Assembly (NCBI GenBank): GCA_900315565.1
Contig: OMZS01000002.1
Coordinates: 124,001-188,000 of the forward strand
Source of the DNA: an uncultured Prevotellaceae bacterium
GTDB taxonomy: Bacteria > Bacteroidota > Bacteroidia > Bacteroidales > Bacteroidaceae
Reading direction: 5' to 3'
DNA length: 64,000 nucleotides
Positions within the stretch are counted from its first letter, which is position 1, and every line of letters begins with the position of its first letter. The notes beneath the pieces are model-generated. The model saw nothing but the letters and a program-made list of their open reading frames with translations, was not told the origin of the DNA and searched no databases. This document shows positions 1-9,593 of this stretch, piece by piece. Made by a program: the position numbers and the translations under genes.

Positions 1-2993
1 TGAAAGAGTATGGCGTTGAGGTACTTGGCACCAGTGTCGAGGCCATTATGAATACCGAAGACCGCGACCTCTTTGTGAAAAAACTGGGCGAGGTCAATCT
101 GAAAGTTCCCGTGAGCCATGCCGTAGAAAACATGGACGACGCGCTGAAAGCTGCCCGCAGCATTGGGTTCCCCATCATGATTCGCTCGGCCTACGCCCTG
201 GGCGGACTGGGCAGCGGCATCTGTCCCGACGAGAAAACCTTTGTCGAGCTGGCCGAGAGTGCCTTCACCTTCGCCCCGCAGATTCTGGTAGAAGAGTCGC
301 TCAAGGGCTGGAAGGAAATAGAGTTTGAGTGCATACGCGATGCCAACGACCGCTGCTTCACCGTGGCCTCGATGGAGAACTTCGACCCCCTGGGCATCCA
401 CACCGGCGAGAGCATCGTGGTGGCGCCTACCTGTTCGCTCACCCCCGAGCAGGTGAAAATGTTGCAGGACATCACCATCAGCTGCGTCAAGCACCTGGGC
501 ATCGTGGGCGAGTGCAACATTCAGTTTGCGTTCAATGCCGTTACCAACGACTACCGCATCATAGAAATCAACGCCCGCCTGTCGCGCTCCAGCGCGCTGG
601 CCTCCAAGGCTACGGGCTATCCACTGGCCTTCGTGGCTGCTAAAATAGCCTTGGGCTACACCCTCGACCAGATTGGCGAGATGGGCACCACCAGCTCGGC
701 CTACGTGGCTCCGAGCCTCGACTACATGATTTGTAAAATCCCGCGCTGGGATCTTACCAAGTTTGCCGGTGTGAGCCGTCTCATTGGTTCGAGCATGAAG
801 TCGGTGGGCGAAATCATGAGCATCGGACGTTCGTTTGAGGAAATGATACAAAAGGGACTCCGCATGATAGGCCAGGGCATGCATGGCTTTGTTGGCAACG
901 ACCACACTCGGTTCGACGACCTCGACACCGAGCTGGCCAACCCCACCGACCTGCGCATTTTTGCCATTGCTCAGGCTCTGGAGGAGGGTTACAGCGTTGA
1001 GCGAATTGAAGAGCTGACTAAAATTGATGTTTGGTTCCTTGAGCGACTCAAACATATCGTTGACCTGAAGCATAAGCTGCAAGAATACAACAAGTTGGAG
1101 GATTTGCCCGACGATTTCCTTTTAGAGGTGAAGCGTGCCGGATTCAGCGACTTCCAGATTGCACGTTTCGTGCTCAAACCCGGCAACGGCAACATGGAAA
1201 AAGAGAATCTGGCTGTGCGTCAGTACCGCAAAGAGCGCGGCATCCTGCCTTCGGTGAAGCGCATTCCGACCGTGGCCAGCGAGCACCCCGAGCTGACCAA
1301 CTATCTCTATTTTACCTACACCCATGTTCCCGCCTTCCAGGATGCTTTCAGCGTAGGCCGAGGCGAAGCCACGGCTCCCGCCGCCGCTGCTGCCGCTCTT
1401 TATAAGCCCCGCCACGACGTGAACTACTACCAGAACGACAAGTCGGTGGTGGTGCTCGGCTCGGGCGCTTACCGCATCGGCAGTTCTGTGGAGTTCGACT
1501 GGTGTTCGGTCAACGCCATCAACACTGCCCGCAAGCTGGGCTACAAGAGCATCATGATTAACTACAACCCCGAGACCGTCTCCACCGACTACGACATGTG
1601 CGACCGTCTTTACTTCGACGAACTCTCGCTCGAGCGCGTGCTCGATGTCATCGAGCTCGAATCGCCTCGCGGCGTGATTGTCTCGGTGGGCGGCCAGATT
1701 CCCAACAACCTTGCCATGAAGCTCCACCGACAGGGCGTTCCCGTGCTGGGCACCAGTCCGGTGGACATCGACCGCGCCGAAAACCGCGACAAGTTTTCGG
1801 CCATGCTCGACAAGCTCGGCATCGACCAGCCCGCATGGCGCGCGCTGACCTCGTTCGAGGACGTGAAGGAGTTTGTCGATGAGGTGGGCTATCCCGTGCT
1901 CGTGCGTCCCAGCTACGTGCTCAGCGGTGCGGCCATGAACGTGTGCTACGACGACGAGGAACTGCACCGTTTCCTCAACATGGCCACCGAAGTGAGCAAG
2001 GAATTCCCCGTTGTGGTGAGCCAGTTCATGCAGGACACCAAGGAAATTGAGTTCGATGCCGTTGCCGACAAAGGCGAGGTGGTGGAATATGCCATCAGCG
2101 AGCACGTAGAGTACGCTGGCGTTCACTCGGGCGACGCCACCATGGTGTTCCCCGCACAGCACATTTATTTCAGCACCATTCGCCAGATCAAGAAGATTGC
2201 GCACAAGATAGCCAAAGAGCTGAATATCAGCGGCCCCTTCAACATTCAGTTCCTTGCCAAGAACCGCGAGGTGAAGGTCATCGAGTGTAACCTGCGCGCT
2301 TCGCGCTCGTTCCCCTTTGTGAGCAAGATTCTGAAGCGCAACTTCATCGAGACCGCCACCAAAATCATGCTCGACGCTCCCTACAGCCGTCCTGACAAGA
2401 GCGAGTTCGACATCGACCGCATTGGTGTGAAGGCCAGCCAGTTCTCGTTTGCCCGTTTGCAGAATGCCGACCCCGTGCTGGGTGTCGATATGTCGTCAAC
2501 GGGCGAGGTGGGATGCCTGGGCGACGACCTCAACGAGGCACTTCTCAACGCCCTCATCGCAACAGGCTACCGTCTGCCCGTGGCTCCGGCCAACATTCTC
2601 ATTTCTTCGGGCGGTGTGAAAGGCAAGCTCGACCTTCTGGAGCCGGCACGCGAACTGACAAAGAAAGGGTTCAACATTTTTGCCACCGAGGGTACGGCCC
2701 GCTTCTTCAACGAGAACGGCGTGAAAGCACAGGCCGTGAGCTGGCCCGACGAGCCGGGCGACAGCAACGTGATGAATATGATTGCCGACCACAAGTTTGC
2801 TCTCATCATCAATGTGCCTAAGAATCACACCAAGCGCGAGCTGACCAACGGTTACAAGATTCGTCGCGGGGCCATCGACCACAACATTCCCCTGATGACC
2901 AATACGCGGCTGGCCAAAGCCTTTATCCAGGCTTTCTGTGCCCTCGGCCAGAACGACATCAAAATTAAGAGCTGGCAAGAGTACAACGCGTAA
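1..2993 (+). CDS. carB: Carbamoyl-phosphate synthase large subunit (5' end outside window)
   Basis: Makes carbamoyl phosphate from bicarbonate, ammonia and two ATP for pyrimidine and arginine synthesis in the cytoplasm. The frame is open from base 3 and reads KEYGVEVLGTSVEAI before the first in-frame ATG at 48, so that ATG is internal and the gene starts upstream of the window; about 996 of the usual ~1,070 residues are visible. The rest of the first ATP-grasp half is followed near base 1440 by the second half, which opens with the nucleotide-fold motif VVVLGSGAYRIGSSVEFD. The C-terminus carries an MGS-like allosteric domain (FNIFATEGTARFF). A strong hairpin terminator follows, so carB ends its transcription unit. 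The identification is secure; only the start is missing. Confidence 0.97.
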   Translation, partial: KEYGVEVLGTSVEAIMNTEDRDLFVKKLGEVNLKVPVSHAVENMDDALKAARSIGFPIMIRSAYALGGLGSGICPDEKTFVELAESAFTFAPQILVEESLKGWKEIEFECIRDANDRCFTVASMENFDPLGIHTGESIVVAPTCSLTPEQVKMLQDITISCVKHLGIVGECNIQFAFNAVTNDYRIIEINARLSRSSALASKATGYPLAFVAAKIALGYTLDQIGEMGTTSSAYVAPSLDYMICKIPRWDLTKFAGVSRLIGSSMKSVGEIMSIGRSFEEMIQKGLRMIGQGMHGFVGNDHTRFDDLDTELANPTDLRIFAIAQALEEGYSVERIEELTKIDVWFLERLKHIVDLKHKLQEYNKLEDLPDDFLLEVKRAGFSDFQIARFVLKPGNGNMEKENLAVRQYRKERGILPSVKRIPTVASEHPELTNYLYFTYTHVPAFQDAFSVGRGEATAPAAAAAALYKPRHDVNYYQNDKSVVVLGSGAYRIGSSVEFDWCSVNAINTARKLGYKSIMINYNPETVSTDYDMCDRLYFDELSLERVLDVIELESPRGVIVSVGGQIPNNLAMKLHRQGVPVLGTSPVDIDRAENRDKFSAMLDKLGIDQPAWRALTSFEDVKEFVDEVGYPVLVRPSYVLSGAAMNVCYDDEELHRFLNMATEVSKEFPVVVSQFMQDTKEIEFDAVADKGEVVEYAISEHVEYAGVHSGDATMVFPAQHIYFSTIRQIKKIAHKIAKELNISGPFNIQFLAKNREVKVIECNLRASRSFPFVSKILKRNFIETATKIMLDAPYSRPDKSEFDIDRIGVKASQFSFARLQNADPVLGVDMSSTGEVGCLGDDLNEALLNALIATGYRLPVAPANILISSGGVKGKLDLLEPARELTKKGFNIFATEGTARFFNENGVKAQAVSWPDEPGDSNVMNMIADHKFALIINVPKNHTKRELTNGYKIRRGAIDHNIPLMTNTRLAKAFIQAFCALGQNDIKIKSWQEYNA

Positions 2994-3067
2994 TCAAGTC
3001 TTCGGCTGCTGCAGTTCAGAGAGCGGAAATGCAAAGACGCACTCATGCAGTAGCATCAGAATAGCCC

Positions 3068-3104
3068 AAAAGGGGGCGGTAGAACTTTCTGCCGCCCCCT
3101 TTTT
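3068..3104 (+). terminator. Rho-independent terminator after carB
   Basis: GC-rich stem of about 16 bp (AAAAGGGGGCGG pairing with CCGCCCCCTTTT, one G-T pair) with a 4-nt loop, running into T residues, 75 bases after the carB stop. Confidence 0.85.
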
Positions 3105-3342
3105 ACGCCTTGTTGCCGACTCTGTGATGCGTATGTTTTGGCCTATATGCCTATGTTTTAGTGTTATTGGCGAGTTTCTGACGTGTGTTTCCTTACGTTC
3201 TGTTCCTAATGCGCTGGCAGCCCGCTGGGGCTAAGCAGGGTTTTTGGGTGGTTTGCTGCTGCCGGGCAGAGAGTTTGCTTGTATTAAAGTGCTTTTTTAG
3301 AATTATTAATACAAAAATCAAGTGGCATTGGTTTTTATTTGA
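3105..3342. other. Gap between carB terminator and trmD promoter, nothing recognised
   Basis: I find no plausible gene, RNA or repeat here. Short open frames crossing it have no Bacteroidetes-like start context and resemble no family known to me. Confidence 0.5.
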
Positions 3343-3350
3343 TAACTTTG
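3343..3350 (+). promoter_or_regulatory. Bacteroidetes -7 box (TAACTTTG) for trmD
   Basis: Exact match to TAnnTTTG only six bases before the trmD ATG at 3357. Transcription normally starts a few bases after this box, so the mRNA would have almost no leader. Confidence 0.7.
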
Positions 3351-3356
3351 CAAACT

Positions 3357-4040
3357 ATGAGAATAGACATTATTACGGTACTGCCCGAGATGATTGAAGG
3401 GTTTGTACACGAATCGATATTAGCGAGGGCACAAAAAAAGGGACTGGCTGAAATTCATCTGCACAATCTGCGCGACTACACCGACGACAAGTGGCGGCGC
3501 GTGGACGATTATCCCTACGGCGGATTCGCGGGCATGGTGATGAAGTGTCAGCCTATTGACGCGTGCATATCGAAACTGAAGAGCGAGCGCCACTACGACG
3601 AGGTGATTTTCACCTCGCCCGACGGTGAGCAGTTTACGCAGCACACAGCCAACGACTTGTCGCTGAAAGAGAACATCATCATTTTGTGCGGCCACTACAA
3701 AGGCATCGACCAGCGCATTCGCGACCACCTCATCACGCGCGAAATCAGCATTGGCGACTATGTGCTCACGGGCGGCGAACTGGCTGCCGCAGTCATGGCC
3801 GACGCCATCGTGCGTGTGGTGCCTGGAGTGATAGGCGACGAGCAGAGTGCGCTGTCGGACTGTTTCCAGGACGACCTTCTGGCGGCTCCCATCTACACGC
3901 GGCCTGCCGACTACAAGGGCTGGCGGGTGCCCGACGTGCTGCTGAGCGGCCATGAGGCCAACATCAAGAATTGGGAGCTGGAACAGGCCATGGAGCGTAC
4001 GAAAAGACTCAGGCCCGACCTGCTGAAACGCAACAAATGA
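3357..4040 (+). CDS. trmD: tRNA (guanine-N1-)-methyltransferase TrmD
   Basis: Transfers a methyl group from S-adenosylmethionine to N1 of G37 in tRNAs reading CNN codons, which prevents +1 frameshifting. The 227-residue product has the full SPOUT fold: [10 protein letters not shown] at 111-120, the trefoil-knot segment GDYVLTGGE at 133-141, [10 protein letters not shown] near 156-165 and a conserved Asp at about 168 (the catalytic-base position known in TrmD). The C-terminal helical domain contains [19 protein letters not shown] (residues 180-198). The frame extends upstream to a TTG at 3339, but that lies before the promoter box, so I take the ATG at 3357. It stands alone here, not in the rpsP-rimM-trmD-rplS operon of proteobacteria. 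Confidence 0.97.
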   Translation: MRIDIITVLPEMIEGFVHESILARAQKKGLAEIHLHNLRDYTDDKWRRVDDYPYGGFAGMVMKCQPIDACISKLKSERHYDEVIFTSPDGEQFTQHTANDLSLKENIIILCGHYKGIDQRIRDHLITREISIGDYVLTGGELAAAVMADAIVRVVPGVIGDEQSALSDCFQDDLLAAPIYTRPADYKGWRVPDVLLSGHEANIKNWELEQAMERTKRLRPDLLKRNK

Positions 4041-4129
4041 TGGGGCGGGGCAGAGCCTCTCTTCCTCGGAATCGGGGAAAATGAGAAATACTAGTATTTA
4101 CCTTTTTCATCAATAAAAAGAACATCATT

Positions 4130-4660
4130 ATGAACAACATGAAAGCCAAGCCCCAACTCAGCGTGAGTGAGGCACTGAACGAAGCAAAGCGTAAACTGAC
4201 TCAACTGAACGGACGTTCGCGCCGCTCTGAATACTGGTGGACAGCACTGGTGTTGGGCGTGTGCGGATGGTTCTTGGGCTTTATTCCCATCGTAGGCAGT
4301 ATCATCACCCTGGCTGTGTCACTCATTATGATACCCTTGGGCGTACGCCGTTTGCACGACAGCGGCCACAGTGGCAAGTGGTATGCTGCTTGCATGATAG
4401 TGGGTTTCTGCACAGGCGCTATTTATTTCTACAAAATCATCCCCGTTCTTGATAAATATGCCGACAATGCCGAGAAAATGATCAGAAAGTTGGGCGAGGT
4501 TTATGCCGACCCGCTGGTCATCTGCTCGATGTTGGCCAGTTTTGTGTTGGGCATCATAGTGCTGGTGTTCCTGTGTCAGGACAGCAAGCCCGAACCCAAC
4601 AAATGGGGCGTTTCGCCAAAATATGGCCCTGGCGACGACGACATAGAGGTGATTGAGTAA
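4130..4660 (+). CDS. DUF805 family inner-membrane protein
   Basis: A 176-residue membrane protein of a widespread family of unknown function. The family hallmarks are plain: GRSRRSEYWW ahead of the first membrane segment, GVRRLHDSGHSGKW in the middle, and a C-terminal QDSKPEPNKWGVSPKY. About four hydrophobic segments are visible (roughly residues 37-57, 58-75, 86-104 and 131-152); the extra loop between the third and fourth (residues 105-130, charged) is longer than in the compact ~120-residue members. It has its own gap on both sides and no obvious functional partner; the neighbouring peptidase gene follows 48 bases later in the same direction and could share its transcript. Confidence 0.88.
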   Translation: MNNMKAKPQLSVSEALNEAKRKLTQLNGRSRRSEYWWTALVLGVCGWFLGFIPIVGSIITLAVSLIMIPLGVRRLHDSGHSGKWYAACMIVGFCTGAIYFYKIIPVLDKYADNAEKMIRKLGEVYADPLVICSMLASFVLGIIVLVFLCQDSKPEPNKWGVSPKYGPGDDDIEVIE

Positions 4661-4708
4661 AAGAAACAAATACTCTGCAACTAATACTTAAAGAATACAA
4701 CAAACAAT

Positions 4709-6103
4709 ATGTTTAGCAAAGAAACGTACGCAGGTCGCCGCGCACAGCTGAAACAGCTGGTGGGCGAAGGCCTCATTCTGCTTTTCGGCAACAACGAGGC
4801 ACCAAAGAATTATCCTGCCAATGCCTATTTCCCCTTCCGCCAGGATTCGTCGTTCATCTACTACTTCGGACAGAAACGCGACGGGCTGGTGGGTGTCATC
4901 GACATCGACAACGACCGCGAGATGCTCGTGGGCGACGACATCGACATCGAGGACATCGTGTGGTATGGTTCAGTGGATTGTGTGAGCGACTTGGCCGCAC
5001 AGGTAGGCGTAGCCAACAGTGCGCCGATGTCTTACCTACGTCAGCTGTGCTGCGATGCCATTGCAGCCAACCGTACCATCCATTTCCTGCCTCCATACCG
5101 CCACGACACAAAGATACAGCTCATGGATTTGCTCGGCATTCATCCCAATGAGCAGAAAGCGCGCGCCTCCATGCCCCTCATACGCGCTGTGGTGAAAATG
5201 CGCTCCACCAAGGAGCCGCAGGAGATAGAGGCCATTGAGCGCGCCTGCGACGTGGGCTATGAGATGCACACCACCGCCCAGCGGCTCATTCGTCCGGGCG
5301 TCACCGAGCGATTTGTTGGCGGAAAGGTGGATGGCGTGGCCAACTCGCTGGCCAATGGCAACTCGTTTGCCACCATCTTCAGCCAGCACGGCGAAATCAT
5401 GCACGGATGTCCCTCCGACGCTCTGCTGGAGGAAGGGCGGCTGGCTTTGTGCGACGCTGGTTGTGAGCTCGATGACTACTGCTCCGACCACACCCGCACC
5501 ATGCCCGTTGGCGGCCGCTACACGCAGCGCCAGCAGGAAATCTACAGCATCGTGGAGGAATGCCACGACTACGTGCTCGACGTGGCGCGTCCGGGCGTGA
5601 AATACATGGACGTGCACTTTGCCGTTTGCCGCCGCATGACCGAGCGCCTGAAAGAGCTGGGGCTGATGAAAGGCGACGTGGACGAGGCCGTGTGTGCCGG
5701 TGCCCATGCCATGTTTCTGCCCCACGGACTGGGTCACATGATGGGCATGGACGTGCACGACATGGAGGGACTCGACCAAATCAACGTGGGTTTCGACGAA
5801 GAAACGCGTCCTAATTTGGAACAGTTTGGCACCAATTGCCTCCGCATGGGCAGACGCCTGCAAGAGGGATTTGTGGTCACCGACGAGCCGGGCATCTACT
5901 TCATTCCCGCACTCATCGACGACTGGCGCGCCAGCGGCCACTGCAAGGACTTCCTCTGCTTCGATAAAATCGAAACCTACAAGGACTTTGGCGGTATCCG
6001 CATCGAGGACGACCTGCTTATCACCAAGGACGGTTGCCGTTTCCTCGGCCAGAAGCGCATTCCCTACCATCCAAAGGATGTGGAGGAGTTCATGAATAAT
6101 TGA
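4709..6103 (+). CDS. pepP: Xaa-Pro aminopeptidase (aminopeptidase P, M24B)
   Basis: Dinuclear-metal exopeptidase removing an N-terminal residue when proline is second. The 464-residue product has the N-terminal creatinase-like domain (about 1-160) and the C-terminal pita-bread domain. All five expected metal ligands are visible: D249 (LCDAGCE), D260 (CSDHTRT), H343 (PHGLGHMMG), E393 (TDEPGIYF) and E433 (IRIEDD). No signal peptide, so cytoplasmic. Its stop codon TGA (6101-6103) sits inside the first unit of an AATTGAT-type heptad repeat that fills the gap before the next gene, as seen for several genes in this window. The downstream secreted C1 peptidase gene, 75 bases on, may be cotranscribed. 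Confidence 0.93.
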   Translation: MFSKETYAGRRAQLKQLVGEGLILLFGNNEAPKNYPANAYFPFRQDSSFIYYFGQKRDGLVGVIDIDNDREMLVGDDIDIEDIVWYGSVDCVSDLAAQVGVANSAPMSYLRQLCCDAIAANRTIHFLPPYRHDTKIQLMDLLGIHPNEQKARASMPLIRAVVKMRSTKEPQEIEAIERACDVGYEMHTTAQRLIRPGVTERFVGGKVDGVANSLANGNSFATIFSQHGEIMHGCPSDALLEEGRLALCDAGCELDDYCSDHTRTMPVGGRYTQRQQEIYSIVEECHDYVLDVARPGVKYMDVHFAVCRRMTERLKELGLMKGDVDEAVCAGAHAMFLPHGLGHMMGMDVHDMEGLDQINVGFDEETRPNLEQFGTNCLRMGRRLQEGFVVTDEPGIYFIPALIDDWRASGHCKDFLCFDKIETYKDFGGIRIEDDLLITKDGCRFLGQKRIPYHPKDVEEFMNN

Positions 6104-6153
6104 TCATTGGCAATTGAGAATTGATCATTGACGATAGAAAGTTGATAATTAGA
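6098..6153 (+). repeat. Heptad tandem repeat, AATTGAT/CATTGNC type
   Basis: Eight degenerate 7-bp units in register: AATTGAT, CATTGGC, AATTGAG, AATTGAT, CATTGAC, GATAGAA, AGTTGAT, AATTAGA. The first unit supplies the stop codon of pepP. The same AATTGAT-CATT pair provides the recJ stop at 9578. Confidence 0.7.
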
Positions 6154-6178
6154 AAACTTATAAAACTCAAAAACACAC

Positions 6179-7390
6179 ATGAAAAAACTGTTGACACTCG
6201 CCCTGGCCGCAATGGTGGCACTGGGCGCCAGCGCACAAGACGCTAAGAAAGAAGAGAAAAAGGAAAATGCTAACAAACCCGTGTTCACAACCATCAAAGA
6301 GCACAAAATCACCAGCATCAAAGACCAGAACCGTAGCGGTACGTGCTGGGCTTACTCAACACTTTCGTTTTTCGAGAGCGAAATACTGAAGAAGACCGGC
6401 AAGACCTACGATCTCTGCGAAATGTTCATCGCTAACAAGGACTACATGGAGCGCGCCGTACTCACCGTGCGCATGCACGGCGACAGTCAGTTCTCGCAGG
6501 GCGGCAGTGCCGAGGACGTGCTCGACATTATCAAGCGCCATGGCATCTGTCCCGAAACAGCTATGCCCCTGCCCGGCACTATGCAGGGCGATTCGCTGGC
6601 CAACTTCAACGAGTTCTTCTCGGTAATGGAGCCTTACGTGGATGCAGTGGCCAAGAACAAGGCCAAGAAAATCAGCAACCAGTGGAAACCTGGTCTGCAG
6701 GGCATTCTGGATGCTTATCTCGGCAAATGTCCCGACGAATTCACATACGAAGGCAAGAAATACACACCGCAGACGTTTGCTTCGTCACTTGGGCTGGACT
6801 GGAACGACTATGTGAGCATCACCAGCTTCACCCACCATCCTTTCTACACCAAGTTTGCCGTAGAGGTGCAGGACAACTGGCGCTGGGGACTGAGCTACAA
6901 CGTACCCATGGACGAGATGATGCGTATCATCGACTATGCTCTGGAGCAGGGATACACCATTGCATGGGGCGGCGACGTGAGCGAGGAAGGCTTCACCCGC
7001 AAGGGCCTCGGCATTCTCTACGACACCAAGAAGGCGCAGAGCCTTACCGGCAGCGATGCCGCACGTTGGCTGAAACTTACTCAGAACGAGAAGAAGAGCA
7101 AGCTGGACAGCCTCGGCGTGAATGCTCCTGAAATGGTGCCTACACAAGAAATGCGTCAGGAAGGCTACGACAACTGGGAGCTGACCGACGACCACGGCAT
7201 GCACATCTACGGACTGGCCAAGGACCAGAACGGCAAAGAATACTACATGGTGAAGAACTCGTGGGGCGAATATGGCGATTACAAAGGCACATGGTACATG
7301 ACAAAAGCCTTTGTCGCAGCCAAGACCATGGACTTCCTCATCAACAAGAACGCCATCCCCAAGGACATCCGCAAGAAACTCGGCATTTAG
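6179..7390 (+). CDS. Secreted C1-family cysteine peptidase (PepC/bleomycin-hydrolase type)
   Basis: A papain-superfamily peptidase of the C1B type, 403 residues. A signal peptide is evident (MKKLLTLALAAMVALGASAQ, cleaved after Ala19), so unlike cytoplasmic PepC it acts in the periplasm or outside. The catalytic cysteine is C56 in QNRSGTCWAYS; the histidine is H339 in DDHGMH (the HAM position of the family) and the asparagine N360 in KNSWGEYG. The Q50 oxyanion residue is present. A short charged linker (DAKKEEKKENANK) follows the signal peptide. The family trims peptides as an aminopeptidase, but the substrate cannot be told from sequence. The gene ends before a CGTCGTGAG-type palindrome that can serve as terminator. 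Confidence 0.9.
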   Translation: MKKLLTLALAAMVALGASAQDAKKEEKKENANKPVFTTIKEHKITSIKDQNRSGTCWAYSTLSFFESEILKKTGKTYDLCEMFIANKDYMERAVLTVRMHGDSQFSQGGSAEDVLDIIKRHGICPETAMPLPGTMQGDSLANFNEFFSVMEPYVDAVAKNKAKKISNQWKPGLQGILDAYLGKCPDEFTYEGKKYTPQTFASSLGLDWNDYVSITSFTHHPFYTKFAVEVQDNWRWGLSYNVPMDEMMRIIDYALEQGYTIAWGGDVSEEGFTRKGLGILYDTKKAQSLTGSDAARWLKLTQNEKKSKLDSLGVNAPEMVPTQEMRQEGYDNWELTDDHGMHIYGLAKDQNGKEYYMVKNSWGEYGDYKGTWYMTKAFVAAKTMDFLINKNAIPKDIRKKLGI

Positions 7391-7436
7391 TGCAGCCATT
7401 GCTGGCATCCGTATTTTAACCGACGGCGATACGGCT

Positions 7437-7516
7437 AAATTCTCTAGAGAATTTGCACGTAACGCCGTGAGATAATTTCGCAGCGTCGTGAGTTATTTTC
7501 GTAACTCACGACGCTG
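7437..7516. repeat. CTAGAGAA/CGTCGTGAG palindromic repeat, copy 1 (possible terminator)
   Basis: Begins with an 18-bp perfect palindrome (AAATTCTCTAGAGAATTT, 7437-7454), then CGTAACGCCGTGAGATAAT, and ends with a 15-bp perfect stem-loop (CAGCGTCGTGAGTTA at 7481-7495 with its complement at 7502-7516) followed by T-rich sequence. Position and T-run fit a terminator for the C1 peptidase gene. Related copies lie at 12937, 21057, 38712 and 50946. Confidence 0.75.
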
Positions 7517-7769
7517 TTGTTTTCTTTCACGCCTGCTTAGCGTCTATTCGATACGACGGAGGCGAATACTCTGCGATGACATTGGTTGTAGCAAAACTTA
7601 CGAGCGTAGCCGAAAAGCGCCTGTTCTGCGACTCTGACACAACCGAGAAAACATTTACGTTGAGGAGTCTCGTTCATGGCGAATCTTTAGAAGACTGCGA
7701 AAACATGGAAAAAATGTGCCGGAGAAGCGATTTTTCGGCTAAAAGTTATGATATATCGTTTTTTATTCT

Positions 7770-7777
7770 TATCTTTG
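7770..7777 (+). promoter_or_regulatory. -7 box (TATCTTTG) for recJ-recQ
   Basis: Exact TAnnTTTG match 69 bases before the recJ start; the only one in the gap. Confidence 0.7.
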
Positions 7778-7846
7778 GGCGCTAATTTGGGATAATATGT
7801 CCTTTTTTGGCCACCAAAGCGACAAAGAAATAAAAAACAATCATAA

Positions 7847-9580
7847 ATGCATTTTAAATGGAATTACGAAGCACCTACATCAGACCAACAGAAAGCAGCT
7901 GACGAACTTGGCGCAAAACTCGGCATCAGCCCCATTTTGGGAAATCTGCTCTTACGCCGGGGAATCACTACCGAATCGGCTGCCAAAAGGTTCTTCCGTC
8001 CCCAGCTCAACGACCTGCTCAACCCCTTCCTCATGAAGGATATGGACGTGGCCGTTGACCGTCTGAATGACGCGATGGGGCGCAAGGAGCGCATCTTGGT
8101 TTATGGCGACTACGATGTTGACGGGTGCACGGCTGTAGCTTTGGTGTATAAGTTTCTGCAGCAGTTCTATTCCAATATCGACTACTACATTCCCGACCGC
8201 TATGACGAAGGCTACGGGGTGAGCAAAAAAGGAATAGACTATGCCAAGGAAACAGGTGTAAAACTTATTATCATTCTCGATTGCGGCATTAAGGCAATCG
8301 ACGAGATTGACTATGCCCGCAGTCTGGGCATAGACTTTATTATCTGCGACCACCACGTGCCCGACGAGGTGATGCCTCCTGCGGTGGCCATACTGAATCC
8401 TAAGCGTCCCGACGACCCGTATCCCTTCAAGCATCTTTGCGGTTGCGGAGTGGGTTTCAAGCTGATGCAGGCCTTTGCCAAGAACAACGGTATTCCTTTC
8501 TCGCGGCTCATTCCGCTGCTCGACTTCTGCGCCGTGAGCATCGCGGCCGACATTGTGCCCGTCGAGGAGGAGAACCGCATACTGGCTTTCCACGGACTGA
8601 AACAGCTCAACCAGAATCCTAACATCGGCATCAAGGCTATTATTGACATTTGTGGTCTCAACGGGCGCGACATCTCGATGAGCGACATCGTATTCAAGAT
8701 TGGCCCCCGCATCAACGCCAGCGGGCGTATGGAGAACGGCAAGGAAAGCGTCGATTTGCTGGTGGAGAAAGACTTTGGCGAGGCTCTGCTCAAGGCCAAA
8801 CACATCAACGAATACAACGAGCAGCGCAAGGACATCGACAAGCAGATGACCGAAGAGGCCAACCAGATTGTGGCACGCCTGGAAAGCCAGAAGCACCAGT
8901 CGAGCATTGTGCTCTACGACGAAGGGTGGAAAAAAGGTGTCATTGGCATTGTGGCCTCGCGCCTGACCGAAATTTATTTCCGTCCCACCGTGGTGCTTAC
9001 CCGCGATGGCGAGTTTGCCACGGGGTCGGCGCGTAGCGTGTCGGGATTCGACGTTTATTCGGCCATTAAGAGCTGTCGCGACATGCTGGTGAACTTTGGC
9101 GGACACACTTATGCTGCCGGACTCACCCTGCGCTGGAACGACATTACCGAGTTTCGCCGGCGATTCCAGAAGTATGTTGACCAGCACATTCAGCCCGAAC
9201 AGACCGAAGCCATTCTCAACATCGATGCGCAGATTGACTTCAAGGACATCACCCGTAAGCTGCACAACGATTTGAAAAAGTTTGCTCCCTTCGGTCCAGG
9301 CAATCCTAAGCCGCTTTTTGCCACGCTCGACGTTTATGATTTCGGCACGAGCAAGGTGGTGGGACGCGAGCAGGAGCATGTGAAACTCGAACTGGTGGAC
9401 TCAAAGTCGAACAACGTGATGAATGGCATTGCCTTCGGACAGAGCGGCTCGGCCCGCTACATTAAGTCGAAGCGTTCGTTCGACATCGCTTACACCATCG
9501 AGGACAACGTGTTCAAGAAAGGCGACGTGCAATTGCAAATAGAAGACATCCGTCCCACGGAGACAGAGACGGAAAATTGA
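7847..9580 (+). CDS. recJ: Single-stranded-DNA-specific exonuclease RecJ
   Basis: 5'-3' exonuclease that degrades single strands in RecF-pathway recombination and mismatch repair. The 577-residue protein has the DHH phosphoesterase core: GDYDVDG at 87-93, DCGIK at 145-149 and DHH at 168-170; the DHHA1 domain follows (PRINASGRM near 287, GGHTYAAG at 418-425), then the OB-fold part with FAPFGPGNP. The ATG at 7847 gives the N-terminus MHFKWNY, typical of the family. The stop lies in an AATTGAT heptad, and recQ begins 13 bases later, so the two are almost certainly one operon; their products cooperate in resecting DNA for RecA loading. Confidence 0.96.
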   Translation: MHFKWNYEAPTSDQQKAADELGAKLGISPILGNLLLRRGITTESAAKRFFRPQLNDLLNPFLMKDMDVAVDRLNDAMGRKERILVYGDYDVDGCTAVALVYKFLQQFYSNIDYYIPDRYDEGYGVSKKGIDYAKETGVKLIIILDCGIKAIDEIDYARSLGIDFIICDHHVPDEVMPPAVAILNPKRPDDPYPFKHLCGCGVGFKLMQAFAKNNGIPFSRLIPLLDFCAVSIAADIVPVEEENRILAFHGLKQLNQNPNIGIKAIIDICGLNGRDISMSDIVFKIGPRINASGRMENGKESVDLLVEKDFGEALLKAKHINEYNEQRKDIDKQMTEEANQIVARLESQKHQSSIVLYDEGWKKGVIGIVASRLTEIYFRPTVVLTRDGEFATGSARSVSGFDVYSAIKSCRDMLVNFGGHTYAAGLTLRWNDITEFRRRFQKYVDQHIQPEQTEAILNIDAQIDFKDITRKLHNDLKKFAPFGPGNPKPLFATLDVYDFGTSKVVGREQEHVKLELVDSKSNNVMNGIAFGQSGSARYIKSKRSFDIAYTIEDNVFKKGDVQLQIEDIRPTETETEN

Positions 9581-9593
9581 TCATTAGGGACAG

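Larger units (their letters stand above)
7391..7846. other. 456-base gap: palindromic repeat, then recJ promoter
   Basis: The first 130 bases hold one copy of the CTAGAGAA/CGTCGTGAG palindromic family (7437-7516). The middle (about 7520-7765) contains a 69-residue open frame with no recognisable start signal or family, which I do not call. A -7 box at 7770-7777 leaves a leader of about 60 bases for recJ. Confidence 0.6.

Noticed and set aside
1122-2204. 360-residue minus-strand open frame inside carB
   Set aside because: Antisense shadow of a well-conserved gene; composition His/Val-rich as expected from the opposite frame of GC-rich coding DNA.
7576-7785. 69-residue open frame before recJ
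   Set aside because: Overlaps the recJ promoter, poor start context, no recognisable features.
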